Both the position numbers and the translations under genes were made by a program. Source: CAYNNP01 sp964398215 (GTDB taxonomy: Bacteria > Planctomycetota > Planctomycetia > Pirellulales > Pirellulaceae). Taken from it: DNA of 18,765 nucleotides. This document shows positions 1 through 7,218 of the stretch, in pieces. The stretch spans positions 1-18,765 of the forward strand of contig CAYNNP010000127.1 in NCBI GenBank assembly GCA_964398215.1. Reading direction: 5' to 3'. The number at the start of each line of letters is the position of its first letter. Positions within the stretch are counted from its first letter, which is position 1. The notes under the pieces are model-generated. The model ran no database searches. It saw only the letters and a list, made by a program, of their open reading frames with translations, and had not been told where the DNA came from.

Positions 1-57
1 GATGGGCGAAACGATGACGAATCGATCGAGAGCAATAGCAATGCTTGGGTACGATGA
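1..57 (+). CDS. possible C-terminal end of an upstream gene (partial)
   Basis: Frame 1 is open from the window edge and ends in TGA at 55-57, giving an 18-residue acidic/polar tail (DGRNDDESIESNSNAWVR). Its stop overlaps the ATG at 54-56 of the HEAT-repeat gene as ATGA, the usual arrangement of translationally coupled genes, which is the only reason for preferring this frame. Frame 2 is also open, to a TGA at 65-67, so the choice is uncertain. No function can be given from 18 residues. Confidence 0.3.
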   Translation, partial: DGRNDDESIESNSNAWVR

Positions 58-638
58 CATCGATTGATGGTTTGGAGGATCGCCAAGCCTTTGTGGAGTG
101 CTTTACAGACCTGTATCTTCAGCGACCAGCCATTTTGGAGAGCGCACTACCTAGTTTGAGAACCAAGGTCAGAGGCATGCTAATTGAGATGGCAACCGGC
201 CGAGACCCTGAACGCGCGCGGCTGGCGCTGAGGCGGTTGGTTGAAGACCACGATGAAGATAGCACGGAGATTTTGGTCCACGCACTTGGGCATCCGCAGT
301 CGACGGTGCGTTCGTTTGCGCATCGGTTGCTGCGACGAACGGCTAGTAAAGAAGATTACTTGGAAGCAACTTTAGTCTTGCTTGATGACCGAGTTCCCGA
401 GTTTCGCAAGTCTGCCATTCGCGTTTTGTCGTTTGGTAAATATGAGCCGGCAATCAAAAAAATTGTTCCGCTATTACACGATCGTAAGAAGCAAGTCGAT
501 CGTGCTGCCAAAGAGGGTTTGAATTTGTTTGGCGACGCAGCCATCAACGCGCTACGTCAGGCGCTTAACCGAACTCGCCCTGATCGACGGCAGACGCTTC
601 AGGATGTGATTGACTTGATCGAGAGCGATTTGGCTTAG
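54..638 (+). CDS. HEAT-repeat protein
   Basis: About 194 residues, almost entirely helical, with repeating helix pairs of the HEAT/PBS-lyase type. One example is the stretch around residues 75-95 (LVHALGHPQSTVRSFAHRLL), followed by LLDDRVPEFRKSAIRVLSFG and LLHDRKKQVDRAAKEGLNLFG, each with the D-x-x-x-x-VR/K-x-x-A pattern. Such repeats make a curved scaffold for protein-protein contacts. There is no signal peptide, membrane segment or catalytic motif, so it is probably a cytoplasmic adaptor of unknown partner. The ATG at 54 is preferred over a TTG at 45 because it overlaps the TGA of the upstream frame; an in-frame stop at 36 rules out anything longer. The gene ends 23 bp from the stop of the convergent kinase gene, with no clear terminator between them. 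The fold is well supported; the role is unknown. Confidence 0.8.
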   Translation: MTSIDGLEDRQAFVECFTDLYLQRPAILESALPSLRTKVRGMLIEMATGRDPERARLALRRLVEDHDEDSTEILVHALGHPQSTVRSFAHRLLRRTASKEDYLEATLVLLDDRVPEFRKSAIRVLSFGKYEPAIKKIVPLLHDRKKQVDRAAKEGLNLFGDAAINALRQALNRTRPDRRQTLQDVIDLIESDLA

Positions 639-661
639 TGATGGTCTTGTCGCTAGGCTGA

Positions 662-3600
662 CTATAGCTGCTTTGGCTTGTTCTTGAATTTGGCCAATCG
701 ATCCCGCCATTTCTTTACGTTTGGTTTGTCGTCTAAGTCTTTGAATAGTAGGATCAGGCAATTCAAGTTCCTTTGGCGGACCCAGACTGGCAGTTGAGGG
801 TCGGTCTCGGATACTTGCTGAGCCTCCAGCAATAGCTGCTTTGATTTTTCAAACTCTCCCTGCACTCTGAGACTGTTGCCAAGTCGGCAAGCCAGCGCGC
901 CGACGAACCAGTCATCGGGTTTCTTATCTTTGTAGATTTCATAGGCGACTTGCAGTGATTCAACGATGCGTTCATGTTCGTTCATCAATTCAAAGGCATC
1001 AGTGATTTTATAAAGCTCATTCGCGTAGTCAGTTTCCTTTGGATCCATCGTTGCGCGTGCTTGTTTCAAAAGTTCATCTGCCAATGGCAGTGCCTTGTCC
1101 GACTTCTTTCTGGCGTAGGCCATCAAAAGCGGAGAACCTATCCAACGCAAACGCGGATACTCTTTGCTCGCTTGGAAGGCTTCCTCGAACATGGGAATGG
1201 ATTCGTCCAAACGCCCGGCGTCGCGATAGTTGACCGCCAAGTTTGCGATGTTTAACAAAGTCTTTGGGTGGTCCCGCCCCTGAGTGTCTGTCATCCGTTG
1301 AACGACCTTTTCAAATAACGGCACCGACTCGTCCAGTTGCCCAAGACTCCAGTGGCCAACGGCGACATTTGCCAGAGCATTCAGAGTTTTGCGATGGTCC
1401 TCGCCCCATGCGTCTTTCATCAAATTGTAAACATTTTTTTGTAAATCGAGTGACTCTTGCTCGCGACCCACATCGCTGTACGCGACAGCCAAGTTATTTA
1501 GCGTCGGTAACATTTGCGGGCGCCCATTCGGATACAGCTTCAACCATTCACCACGAGCTTCTTCCAAAATCTTGATGGCTCGTTCAGGGTCTCCGCTTTC
1601 ACGAACGGCTCCGCCTAGATTGGACATCATGTTCAATGTATAAGCATTCTGCAGGCCAAAATTTTGGACCGATGCATCGAATGCCTGCTCTAAGTATTTG
1701 ATCGCTTGTTTTATTTTGCCGGTTGCTCGCAAAACGCCTGCAAGGCTGGACATGGTGGTGATGGTGCGATCGTGTGATGGTCCAAGGACCTTAATACGAC
1801 CTTGAAGTACTTGATCGAACGCATCCACGGACTGGTGCAATTCACCCGTGTCGCGTAGCAGGGCAGCATAGTTGTAGATTGCGTTGAGCGTTCGTTCGTC
1901 TTCGATTCCAATTGTTTCCAGTCTGCAAGTTCGCACATGCTGGGACAACTCGGCAGCCTCTTCATAGCGGCCAACTTCACGATAGAGATCCGTAACGGTG
2001 TTCATTGTGGTCAGTACCGTATCGGCTTGGTCGCCGTACTGCGCCTTTAGCTGATCCATCGCACGCTCGTGCAGCTGGATTGCCGTTTCATGTTGACCGT
2101 CGGTTCGGTAGGCATGGCCTAGGATCTCCAGAATATTCAAAGCGTCTGGGTGAGTAGCCCCAAGTTGCAGGGCAATGGCTTTGTGGGCGGGAGCCAGTAT
2201 TTCGATTGCGGTTTCAGTTTGTTTTAGTTTTACATGTAGATCGGCGAGGTTGGTTTGCGCGTGAATCGTTTTCAAGTGATCAGGACCCAATTCTGCTTCG
2301 TATACATCGACGACATGCTTGGCCAATGAAAGTGCCTCTTCGGGTTTGCCGGTGGCAATGTGAATTGTCGACAGACCTGTTTTTGCGCTCATCGCTTCCT
2401 TGCAATCAACGCCATAGGTTTCTTCGGCAACCTTGATGACTTTTTCATAAAGCTCACGAGCTTCGTCAAGCTTTCCTTGGTCGTATCGCCAGTCTGCGGC
2501 CAAGTCCATAGTGGTCAGCGAATTGGGGTGCTGGACTCCTGCGGTACGGATCAGTCCTTCCATGGCCTGTTCAACGTTGCGTTGGGCCTGAACTCTCCTG
2601 CCGCTGACACCGAGTGAAAGAGCTAAGTTGTGCTGGATGATATAACGCAAGGAGTCATCTTCTTGCTCGTAGCGTTTTGCCAGTTCGAAGGCCCGCTGGA
2701 GTTCTTCAACCGATTCGGTGTAGGCGCCGACGCTTCGGTAGGCGTTGCCGAGCGTCAAGCGAATTTCGATTTCGATCTGAGGTTGGTTTGCGAACGCTTG
2801 GTCGGCTCGCCTTGAGGCGCGATCCAAGGCAGTTCGTACTGTTAGATCTGGATCGGCGCGATAGTTTCGGTCATATTTCAAGGTCGTTTCGAGTTGGCCA
2901 AGAATATCGACCATCAAGAAATCACTGACGGCCAATGCCCGCTCGGCCTGAAGATCTCCGCGAGCTTTTTCTTCCTGCATCCGTGTTAGGTTCTTTTGCG
3001 ATTCGATGTACGAGTCTGTTGCTTTGCTCGCCAGTTCTTTCTGAGTCAACGCCATGTTGCGAAACGATGCCGCAGCGATGACTGCTGAAACGATCGTTGC
3101 AAGGCCGCCAACGACTAGCACGGCGGCAAGCGTTGAAATGGCAGGGTTTCGCTTTGCCCAAATCCAGGCTCGTTCACCAACAGAAACGTGACGCGCATTG
3201 ATTGGACGTCCTTCGGCAAATCTGAGCAAGTCATCGCTCATGTCTTCGGCGCTGGTGTACCGACGACGCGGATCTTTTTCGATGGATTTCAGGATGATCG
3301 TTTCAAGATCCGCAGGGATCGACGGATCCACCTGACTTGGTTTCGTTGGTTCCTTGTTGGCAATGGCATCCATCAGTTTCAAGTAATCGGACTGCTGGAA
3401 ACCTGGTTTTAGTAATGCCAATTCATAGAGAGTCACACCCAAAGCGTAGATGTCGGCACTTTCAGTGCAGGTGCCGGAAAATCGTTCCGGTGACATGTAG
3501 CGCATTGTGCCGATGACGTCCCCGGTTCGCGTCAAGTCCTCCTCATCGGTTTTTGCCAAGCCAAAATCGGCGACCCAAACGTTGCCTTGTAAGTCCATCA

Positions 3601-4480
3601 ACAAGTTTGAAGGTTTGATGTCGCGATGAATCACACCGTTTCGATGGGCGTAAGCCAACGCATTTGCGACTTGCCTGCCAACCATGGCGACTTCGTGAAA
3701 GAAACCTTTGCGCGCTGCGGATGTGGACCTAGCAGTATCGTCCATCGCCACCGATATCTTGCTCGTTTCCGCCTCCGACATGGGCTTCTTGATAGGAATC
3801 GTGGCGTCGGACCGATCAAAACTAATTTGATTTGGCTTGGATCCTTTGGATTCGACTTGGTCAATGTCAATCGTTTCATCGAGACCATCGTCGTTTGCTA
3901 AATCGCCAGCGGTTTTGTCGTTCGAAAAAACACCGTTCACGATCGAACTTGCGACCAGATACGATTCGTCGTCAGGAGCACTTGCCTCGCGTACCTGCCG
4001 CATTTCGGCAATGATCTCACGGAGTGTTTTGCCCTGAATGAGTTGCATCGCATAGTAGTGATGCCCGTTGCACTCGCCGATATCAAAGACGGGTACGATA
4101 TTTGAATGGTGTAGCGCAGCGGCGCTTTTTGCTTCTCGTTGAAAACGCATCAACGCCATGCCGCTATTGACAAACTGAGTGGAAAGCAATTTCAGTGCGA
4201 CTTGTCGATCTAACGAAATCTGGCGAGCTTCGAAAACGACGCCCATGCCGCCTTTGCCGATTTGACGCAAAATCTGGTAGTCATCAATTTTTGGAACCGA
4301 ACCTGAACCCAGTTTGACGGGATGATCAACGGCCTCCGGTTTCAGCTTGATCCGCTTGACTGCTTGTATAGCGTCTTGCAGTTCTTCGGCGTCTTGTGTT
4401 TTGGCTGAGTCGCCATCATTTTTGGGCGCAAGAAGATCACGAATTTGTTTAGCAAAATCAACCAGTTCTTGTGTGTTCAT
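662..4480 (-). CDS. membrane-anchored Ser/Thr protein kinase with C-terminal TPR array
   Basis: A 1272-residue protein. Residues 68-420 form a Hanks-type kinase: glycine loop GKGGMG (75-80), ATP lysine K97 in VALK, helix-C E116, catalytic loop HRDIKPSN (285-292), DFG (305-307) and MSPE (329-332). All catalytic residues are present, so it should be active. An unusual insert of about 95 residues (163-258), rich in Asp, Ser and Thr, separates the hinge region from helix E. One membrane helix lies near 447-472, then a charged, probably coiled-coil stretch. From about 565 there are at least 13 TPRs of about 42 residues, of the kinesin-light-chain-like type (G-x-x-HP-x-TL linkers), degenerating toward the C-terminus. 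The expected topology is kinase in the cytoplasm and TPRs outside it, as a sensor or docking platform. An AAGGGTG ribosome site lies just upstream of the ATG. Kinase-TM-TPR proteins are common in planctomycetes; the substrate is unknown. Confidence 0.93.
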   Translation of the reverse strand: MNTQELVDFAKQIRDLLAPKNDGDSAKTQDAEELQDAIQAVKRIKLKPEAVDHPVKLGSGSVPKIDDYQILRQIGKGGMGVVFEARQISLDRQVALKLLSTQFVNSGMALMRFQREAKSAAALHHSNIVPVFDIGECNGHHYYAMQLIQGKTLREIIAEMRQVREASAPDDESYLVASSIVNGVFSNDKTAGDLANDDGLDETIDIDQVESKGSKPNQISFDRSDATIPIKKPMSEAETSKISVAMDDTARSTSAARKGFFHEVAMVGRQVANALAYAHRNGVIHRDIKPSNLLMDLQGNVWVADFGLAKTDEEDLTRTGDVIGTMRYMSPERFSGTCTESADIYALGVTLYELALLKPGFQQSDYLKLMDAIANKEPTKPSQVDPSIPADLETIILKSIEKDPRRRYTSAEDMSDDLLRFAEGRPINARHVSVGERAWIWAKRNPAISTLAAVLVVGGLATIVSAVIAAASFRNMALTQKELASKATDSYIESQKNLTRMQEEKARGDLQAERALAVSDFLMVDILGQLETTLKYDRNYRADPDLTVRTALDRASRRADQAFANQPQIEIEIRLTLGNAYRSVGAYTESVEELQRAFELAKRYEQEDDSLRYIIQHNLALSLGVSGRRVQAQRNVEQAMEGLIRTAGVQHPNSLTTMDLAADWRYDQGKLDEARELYEKVIKVAEETYGVDCKEAMSAKTGLSTIHIATGKPEEALSLAKHVVDVYEAELGPDHLKTIHAQTNLADLHVKLKQTETAIEILAPAHKAIALQLGATHPDALNILEILGHAYRTDGQHETAIQLHERAMDQLKAQYGDQADTVLTTMNTVTDLYREVGRYEEAAELSQHVRTCRLETIGIEDERTLNAIYNYAALLRDTGELHQSVDAFDQVLQGRIKVLGPSHDRTITTMSSLAGVLRATGKIKQAIKYLEQAFDASVQNFGLQNAYTLNMMSNLGGAVRESGDPERAIKILEEARGEWLKLYPNGRPQMLPTLNNLAVAYSDVGREQESLDLQKNVYNLMKDAWGEDHRKTLNALANVAVGHWSLGQLDESVPLFEKVVQRMTDTQGRDHPKTLLNIANLAVNYRDAGRLDESIPMFEEAFQASKEYPRLRWIGSPLLMAYARKKSDKALPLADELLKQARATMDPKETDYANELYKITDAFELMNEHERIVESLQVAYEIYKDKKPDDWFVGALACRLGNSLRVQGEFEKSKQLLLEAQQVSETDPQLPVWVRQRNLNCLILLFKDLDDKPNVKKWRDRLAKFKNKPKQL

Positions 4481-4484
4481 TTTT

Positions 4485-4491
4485 CACCCTT
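4485..4491 (-). promoter_or_regulatory. ribosome binding site of the kinase-TPR gene
   Basis: Read on the minus strand this is AAGGGTG, followed by AAAA and the ATG at 4480-4478. The purine run and spacing support that ATG as the start of the 1272-residue kinase. Confidence 0.55.
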
Positions 4492-4590
4492 CAAAAAACG
4501 TCTGTCGCCAGTCGAGGAAAAATAGGCGAAGCGTGCGCTTGGAGTTTGGTCCTATTAGAGCAAATGATCTTCACGCAGGCATATTGACCG

Positions 4591-4723
4591 TAATCGTGTA
4601 CAGAGTAAAGCACTTTTTCAATCTGAGTTGTTCGTAGATCGGCCAATTCAAAGCCTATTTCAGTTCAGTCGGGAATGCCCAACCTACTTTGGAAGAGTGA
4701 TTTATCCTGTAATCGTGTAACAG
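4591..4723. repeat. direct repeat pair TAATCGTGTA(A)CAG
   Basis: The 13-14 nt motif occurs at 4591-4603 (TAATCGTGTACAG) and, with one extra A, at 4710-4723. The copies are 119 bp apart in the region between two divergent genes. A GCATATT also lies close to each copy (4579-4586 and 4733-4740 regions), before the first and after the second. They could be regulator sites or the trace of a small duplication; function unknown. Confidence 0.4.
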
Positions 4724-5032
4724 GTCGTTAAGGGCATATTTGTCTAGCAACCCAATGTGTGAGTTTGTGCTTCGCGACTCGCTGATGCTCGCATTGATTC
4801 CCCGGGCAATGTTGTCAGGCACATAACGTGAAAATTGTTTGGAAAACGGATGCGAGCAACAGGATTGTCTGATTTAGATTCTAGATGCCGGGGCCGAACA
4901 CCTTTACGCGATGATGCACGGGGAAGATATACGAGCAACAATTTTGCTTTCACCGTCGATTTTTGGCGTTTCATGCTATAACGAATCGGTCATCAAGTTG
5001 CTTTTGAAGCTTTCCTGAATTGGAACATTCAC

Positions 5033-6175
5033 ATGGATCGGCGTCTTTTCTTATACCGTAGTCTGCTTGGTGGAACTCTTGCCAGCAGCGGTGCGATGTT
5101 TGCTACTGCCAGCGACCACGTCGATGAATTCACTTCACCGTTGCCGCCGATTCACAGCATATCGCCAGTCATTGGCGACGGAAAATGGATCTGGAACGAC
5201 CCACCGGAGGAAACCGGTTATCTAGAACCGCGAGAGTACGAGTTGGAGATTGGGATCAATTTGAAGGGCCGCGGGCGAGCAGGAATGCTTCGTTCAACGA
5301 CTCCGGTTCCAGTCGAGTTTCCTGAGCAGAAGATCAATGGATTACAGATCCAAAAATCCGAAGGCTGTCAATCGGCAATACGTCGTATCGGCGACACATC
5401 CGCTCAGCTTTGGTTGTCTGCCAATTCGATTGTTGGTGGCCAAGTGATTTCGGCGGTTGCGAAAATGCGGCTGACCCTGCTGAAGCAATATCACGGATTC
5501 GACAAAGAGCAGTTTCCTGCGAAGCAGCCCGATCCAGCGAAAGCGTTTCGCCAACAGTATTTGCTGGACAGCCCAGGCATCGAATCGCGAGCTTCGCAAG
5601 TTCGGAATTTGCAAAAGACGATTGTCGGCAGCACACAGCATCCGTGGGACAAGGCCCACAAGATCTATGAATGGGTTTGGGAAAATATTCATGCGCGCAT
5701 CGGAGATTACACCAGTGTCGTGCGTGCTTTGAAAAGCCGGGTTGGTGATTGTGAAGAACGTGCGGCGTGTTTTGTAGCGATGTGTCGCGCGGCAGGAATT
5801 CCGGCCAGGCTTGTTTGGGTTCCCAATCACAACTGGGCCGAATTTTACTTGGTCGACGCAAACCAAAAAGGACATTGGATTCCTGCGCACACTGCCGCCT
5901 ACTCTTGGTTTGGTTGGACGGGAGTGCATGAGCTTGTCATTCAAAAAGGTGACAAGCTCTTCGTTCCAGAAAAACGTAGGCCTCTAAGACTGTTGGCGGA
6001 TTGGTCACAGTGGCAAGGTGCAAAACCCGAGATCAGCTATACAGCAAAGTTGACACCGGTCTCAGGAGAGGCTTCTGAGATTGGGCCGGGCGCGCGGAGC
6101 AAGAACGCGATGGGCAAATGGATTCTACAAGGCTTGCACCCATTGGACGCAACCTTGCGAGACGGCAACGCGTAG
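5033..6175 (+). CDS. Tat-exported transglutaminase-like protein
   Basis: A 380-residue protein. The N-terminus has a twin-arginine type signal (M-D-R-R-L-F-L, then a hydrophobic stretch to about residue 26), predicting export after folding. The middle-to-C-terminal part (about 195-305) is a transglutaminase/cysteine-peptidase core: the WVWENI helix, then a GDCEERA motif with candidate nucleophile C240, then HNWAEFYL with candidate His H266. The strand that usually ends in W-x-P-x-D here reads HWIPAHT, so the expected acidic third residue is H286. The protein may use another acid, be altered in activity, or be inactive. Residues 50-190 form an N-terminal beta-rich region (as in other bacterial members) that I cannot name. 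There is no strong ribosome site, but the signal peptide fits this start. Family members hydrolyse or crosslink peptide amides; the target here is unknown. Confidence 0.85.
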   Translation: MDRRLFLYRSLLGGTLASSGAMFATASDHVDEFTSPLPPIHSISPVIGDGKWIWNDPPEETGYLEPREYELEIGINLKGRGRAGMLRSTTPVPVEFPEQKINGLQIQKSEGCQSAIRRIGDTSAQLWLSANSIVGGQVISAVAKMRLTLLKQYHGFDKEQFPAKQPDPAKAFRQQYLLDSPGIESRASQVRNLQKTIVGSTQHPWDKAHKIYEWVWENIHARIGDYTSVVRALKSRVGDCEERAACFVAMCRAAGIPARLVWVPNHNWAEFYLVDANQKGHWIPAHTAAYSWFGWTGVHELVIQKGDKLFVPEKRRPLRLLADWSQWQGAKPEISYTAKLTPVSGEASEIGPGARSKNAMGKWILQGLHPLDATLRDGNA

Positions 6176-6203
6176 AGCGATCAGCATCCGTTGGACATCT
6201 ATC

Positions 6204-6253
6204 GTAGCGGAAGTCGTCAACGACTTTCGATGCAGCAGGTGCACCTCCTGCAG
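6204..6253 (+). repeat. left outer arm with two palindromes
   Basis: This arm contains a hairpin AAGTCG-TCAA-CGACTT (6211-6226). It is followed by a 22-nt near-palindrome at 6231-6252 centred on the perfect palindrome AGGTGCACCT (6237-6246). Its first 40 nt pair, inverted, with 6591-6632. Confidence 0.7.
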
Positions 6254-6320
6254 CATTTGAATGATCTCGACGCTCAGTTCATCCAACTAACAAAACCGCA
6301 CGACGCCAAAACCCTACCCC

Positions 6321-6348
6321 GGCGAGCGGTGGGCGTAAGCCCGGTGAT
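6321..6348 (+). repeat. REP-like palindrome, copy A (plus orientation)
   Basis: This 28-nt unit begins GGCGAGCGGT and contains the mini-hairpin GGGC-GTAA-GCCC. It matches the reverse complement of 6433-6460 at 27 of 28 positions, and 84 bp separate the arms. Confidence 0.85.
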
Positions 6349-6432
6349 TGAACCGTTGCACACGCGACCACCACACACAAACTTACCCATCCCGACGACA
6401 TCACAACACTCCGCCCGCTCGGTCACACCGCC

Positions 6433-6460
6433 ATCACCGGGCTAACGCCCACCGCTCGCC
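6433..6460 (-). repeat. REP-like palindrome, copy B (inverted)
   Basis: This is the inverted partner of 6321-6348. Its own core, read on the minus strand, is GGGC-GTTA-GCCC. The single difference from copy A falls in the hairpin loop, so stem pairing is preserved in both copies. Confidence 0.85.
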
Positions 6461-6497
6461 GCTCAGTTGCCGTCAACTCGGCGCCGACCGCGCAAAT

Positions 6498-6570
6498 GAG
6501 CCGATGGGCGATAGCCCCGGTTTTTGACGGTCTGGGTGCGCTCGAAACCGGGGCTATCGCCCTGCGGCTC
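6498..6570. repeat. second long hairpin (26-nt arms)
   Basis: The arms at 6498-6523 and 6545-6570 match at 24 of 26 positions and enclose a 21-nt loop. The arm core is GGGCGATAGCCCCGG, distinct from the neighbouring GGGCGTTAGCCC family. In RNA or single-stranded DNA this would be the most stable structure of the region. It could also act as a transcription terminator, but no T-run follows. Confidence 0.85.
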
Positions 6571-6590
6571 AAAGGTTTCTGAATCATGAG

Positions 6591-6632
6591 TGCACCTCCT
6601 GCATCGCCGAAACTCTCAACGAGTTTCGCTAC
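6591..6632 (-). repeat. right outer arm with hairpin
   Basis: This is the inverted partner of 6204-6243. It holds a hairpin with perfect 8-bp arms (CGAAACTC / GAGTTTCG) around TCAAC, at 6608-6628. The loop resembles that of the left-arm hairpin while the stem sequence differs, suggesting that structure is conserved more than sequence. Confidence 0.7.
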
Positions 6633-6708
6633 CAAGAGCAACAACTTTGAGCACGGTTCGCTAAAATATCTGAATTGACTGTCGCCGTTTTTAACAAAGT
6701 AATGAACA

Positions 6709-7218
6709 TTGACCGACGAAAACGATTCTGTAGCTGAGCCCGATGCGCGTTTGGTGGCGACGGCGTACCATGAGGCTGGACACGCTGTGATGGCCGTTTT
6801 GATGGGGCGACTGGTGCATAAGGTTACGATTGAGCCTGGGAAGTCACCTTTTGGTGAAGCTCGATTGGGCCAATGCGAAATGGGTAAAGGACGATCGAAG
6901 TCTTCAAAAGATCCACTCGAAGAAGAAGCTCTGATTCTGTACGCCGGAATGGTTGCAGAAGCTCACTTTACTGATGAGTATTGCGAACAGGGTGCAAAAC
7001 AAGATCTTGGGTACATTGCGAGTTTGTTGGAGACGCGTGTCGAAACGCAGAAGCAATTCGAGAAACTGCAACGTCGGTTGCTTGATAAAACCGATTACCT
7101 ATTGGCAGAAGAATCCAACGCGCGGGCGGTCGAACTGGTTGCCAAAGAGTTGCTTGAAAAGACAACGATCAGTGGCCGCGCCGTCAAACATTTCGTTCGG
7201 CAATCTACGGGATCATGA
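6709..7218 (+). CDS. stand-alone M41 (FtsH-type) zinc metallopeptidase-like protein
   Basis: A 169-residue protein. The zinc-peptidase motif HEAGH is at 21-25 within A-Y-HEAGH-AVMAV, matching the FtsH peptidase domain. The stretch EEEALILYAGMVAEA (71-85) and GAKQDL (95-100, candidate third zinc ligand D99) follow in FtsH order, and the rest is helical. The AAA+ ATPase domain and membrane helices of FtsH are absent, and the length fits a peptidase domain alone. It may need a partner to present substrate, or act as a regulatory or degenerate paralogue. An in-frame TGA at 6703-6705 rules out a longer form, so the start is TTG at 6709, with a GTG near 6754 as the alternative; the nearby ATG at 6702 is out of frame. 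Its 3' end overlaps the convergent aminotransferase gene by 6 nt. The family is clear; activity is inferred. Confidence 0.8.
   Translation: MTDENDSVAEPDARLVATAYHEAGHAVMAVLMGRLVHKVTIEPGKSPFGEARLGQCEMGKGRSKSSKDPLEEEALILYAGMVAEAHFTDEYCEQGAKQDLGYIASLLETRVETQKQFEKLQRRLLDKTDYLLAEESNARAVELVAKELLEKTTISGRAVKHFVRQSTGS

Larger units (their letters stand above)
4481..5032. other. divergent intergenic region, 552 bp, no gene seen
   Basis: This stretch separates the divergent kinase-TPR and transglutaminase-like genes, so it must hold the promoters of both. I find no RNA gene, no IS end and no convincing protein: the longest minus-strand frame (4744-4974) has no recognisable motif and a composition unlike the neighbouring proteins. 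It contains a short imperfect direct repeat (listed separately). I could not identify a sigma-70-like promoter with correct -35/-10 spacing. Confidence 0.6.
6204..6632. repeat. nested inverted-repeat element (REP/MITE-like) filling a gene-free stretch
   Basis: The 533 bp between the transglutaminase-like and M41 peptidase genes (6176-6708) hold no convincing gene. Instead they contain an outer inverted repeat of about 40 nt (6204-6243 against 6591-6632, roughly three quarters identical). Inside it are two further inverted-repeat pairs (6321-6348/6433-6460 and 6498-6523/6545-6570), and each outer arm carries its own small hairpin with a TCAA(C) loop. No transposase is encoded and no target-site duplication is obvious beside 6204 or 6632. 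Motifs such as GGGCGTTAGCCC are the style of palindrome scattered through Pirellulaceae intergenic regions, as far as I recall. It may be a composite of several REP units or one non-autonomous element. Confidence 0.75.

Noticed and set aside
2..67. Alternative tail of an upstream gene in frame 2
   Set aside because: It overlaps the HEAT gene by 14 nt; frame 1, ending in an ATGA overlap, is the more usual arrangement, though neither can be proved from so little sequence.
974..3901. Many plus-strand frames opposite the kinase-TPR gene
   Set aside because: Antisense shadows of a gene with intact kinase and TPR motifs; none has a motif of its own.
4744..4974. Minus-strand frame of 76 codons in the divergent intergenic region
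   Set aside because: No recognisable motif, no ribosome site, composition unlike the neighbouring proteins; length expected by chance.
6191..6644. Frames across the palindromic block (plus 6191-6445, minus 6423-6644)
   Set aside because: Both contain the same RRAVGVSPV string only because each reads one arm of the inverted repeat; they are translations of the repeat, not genes.
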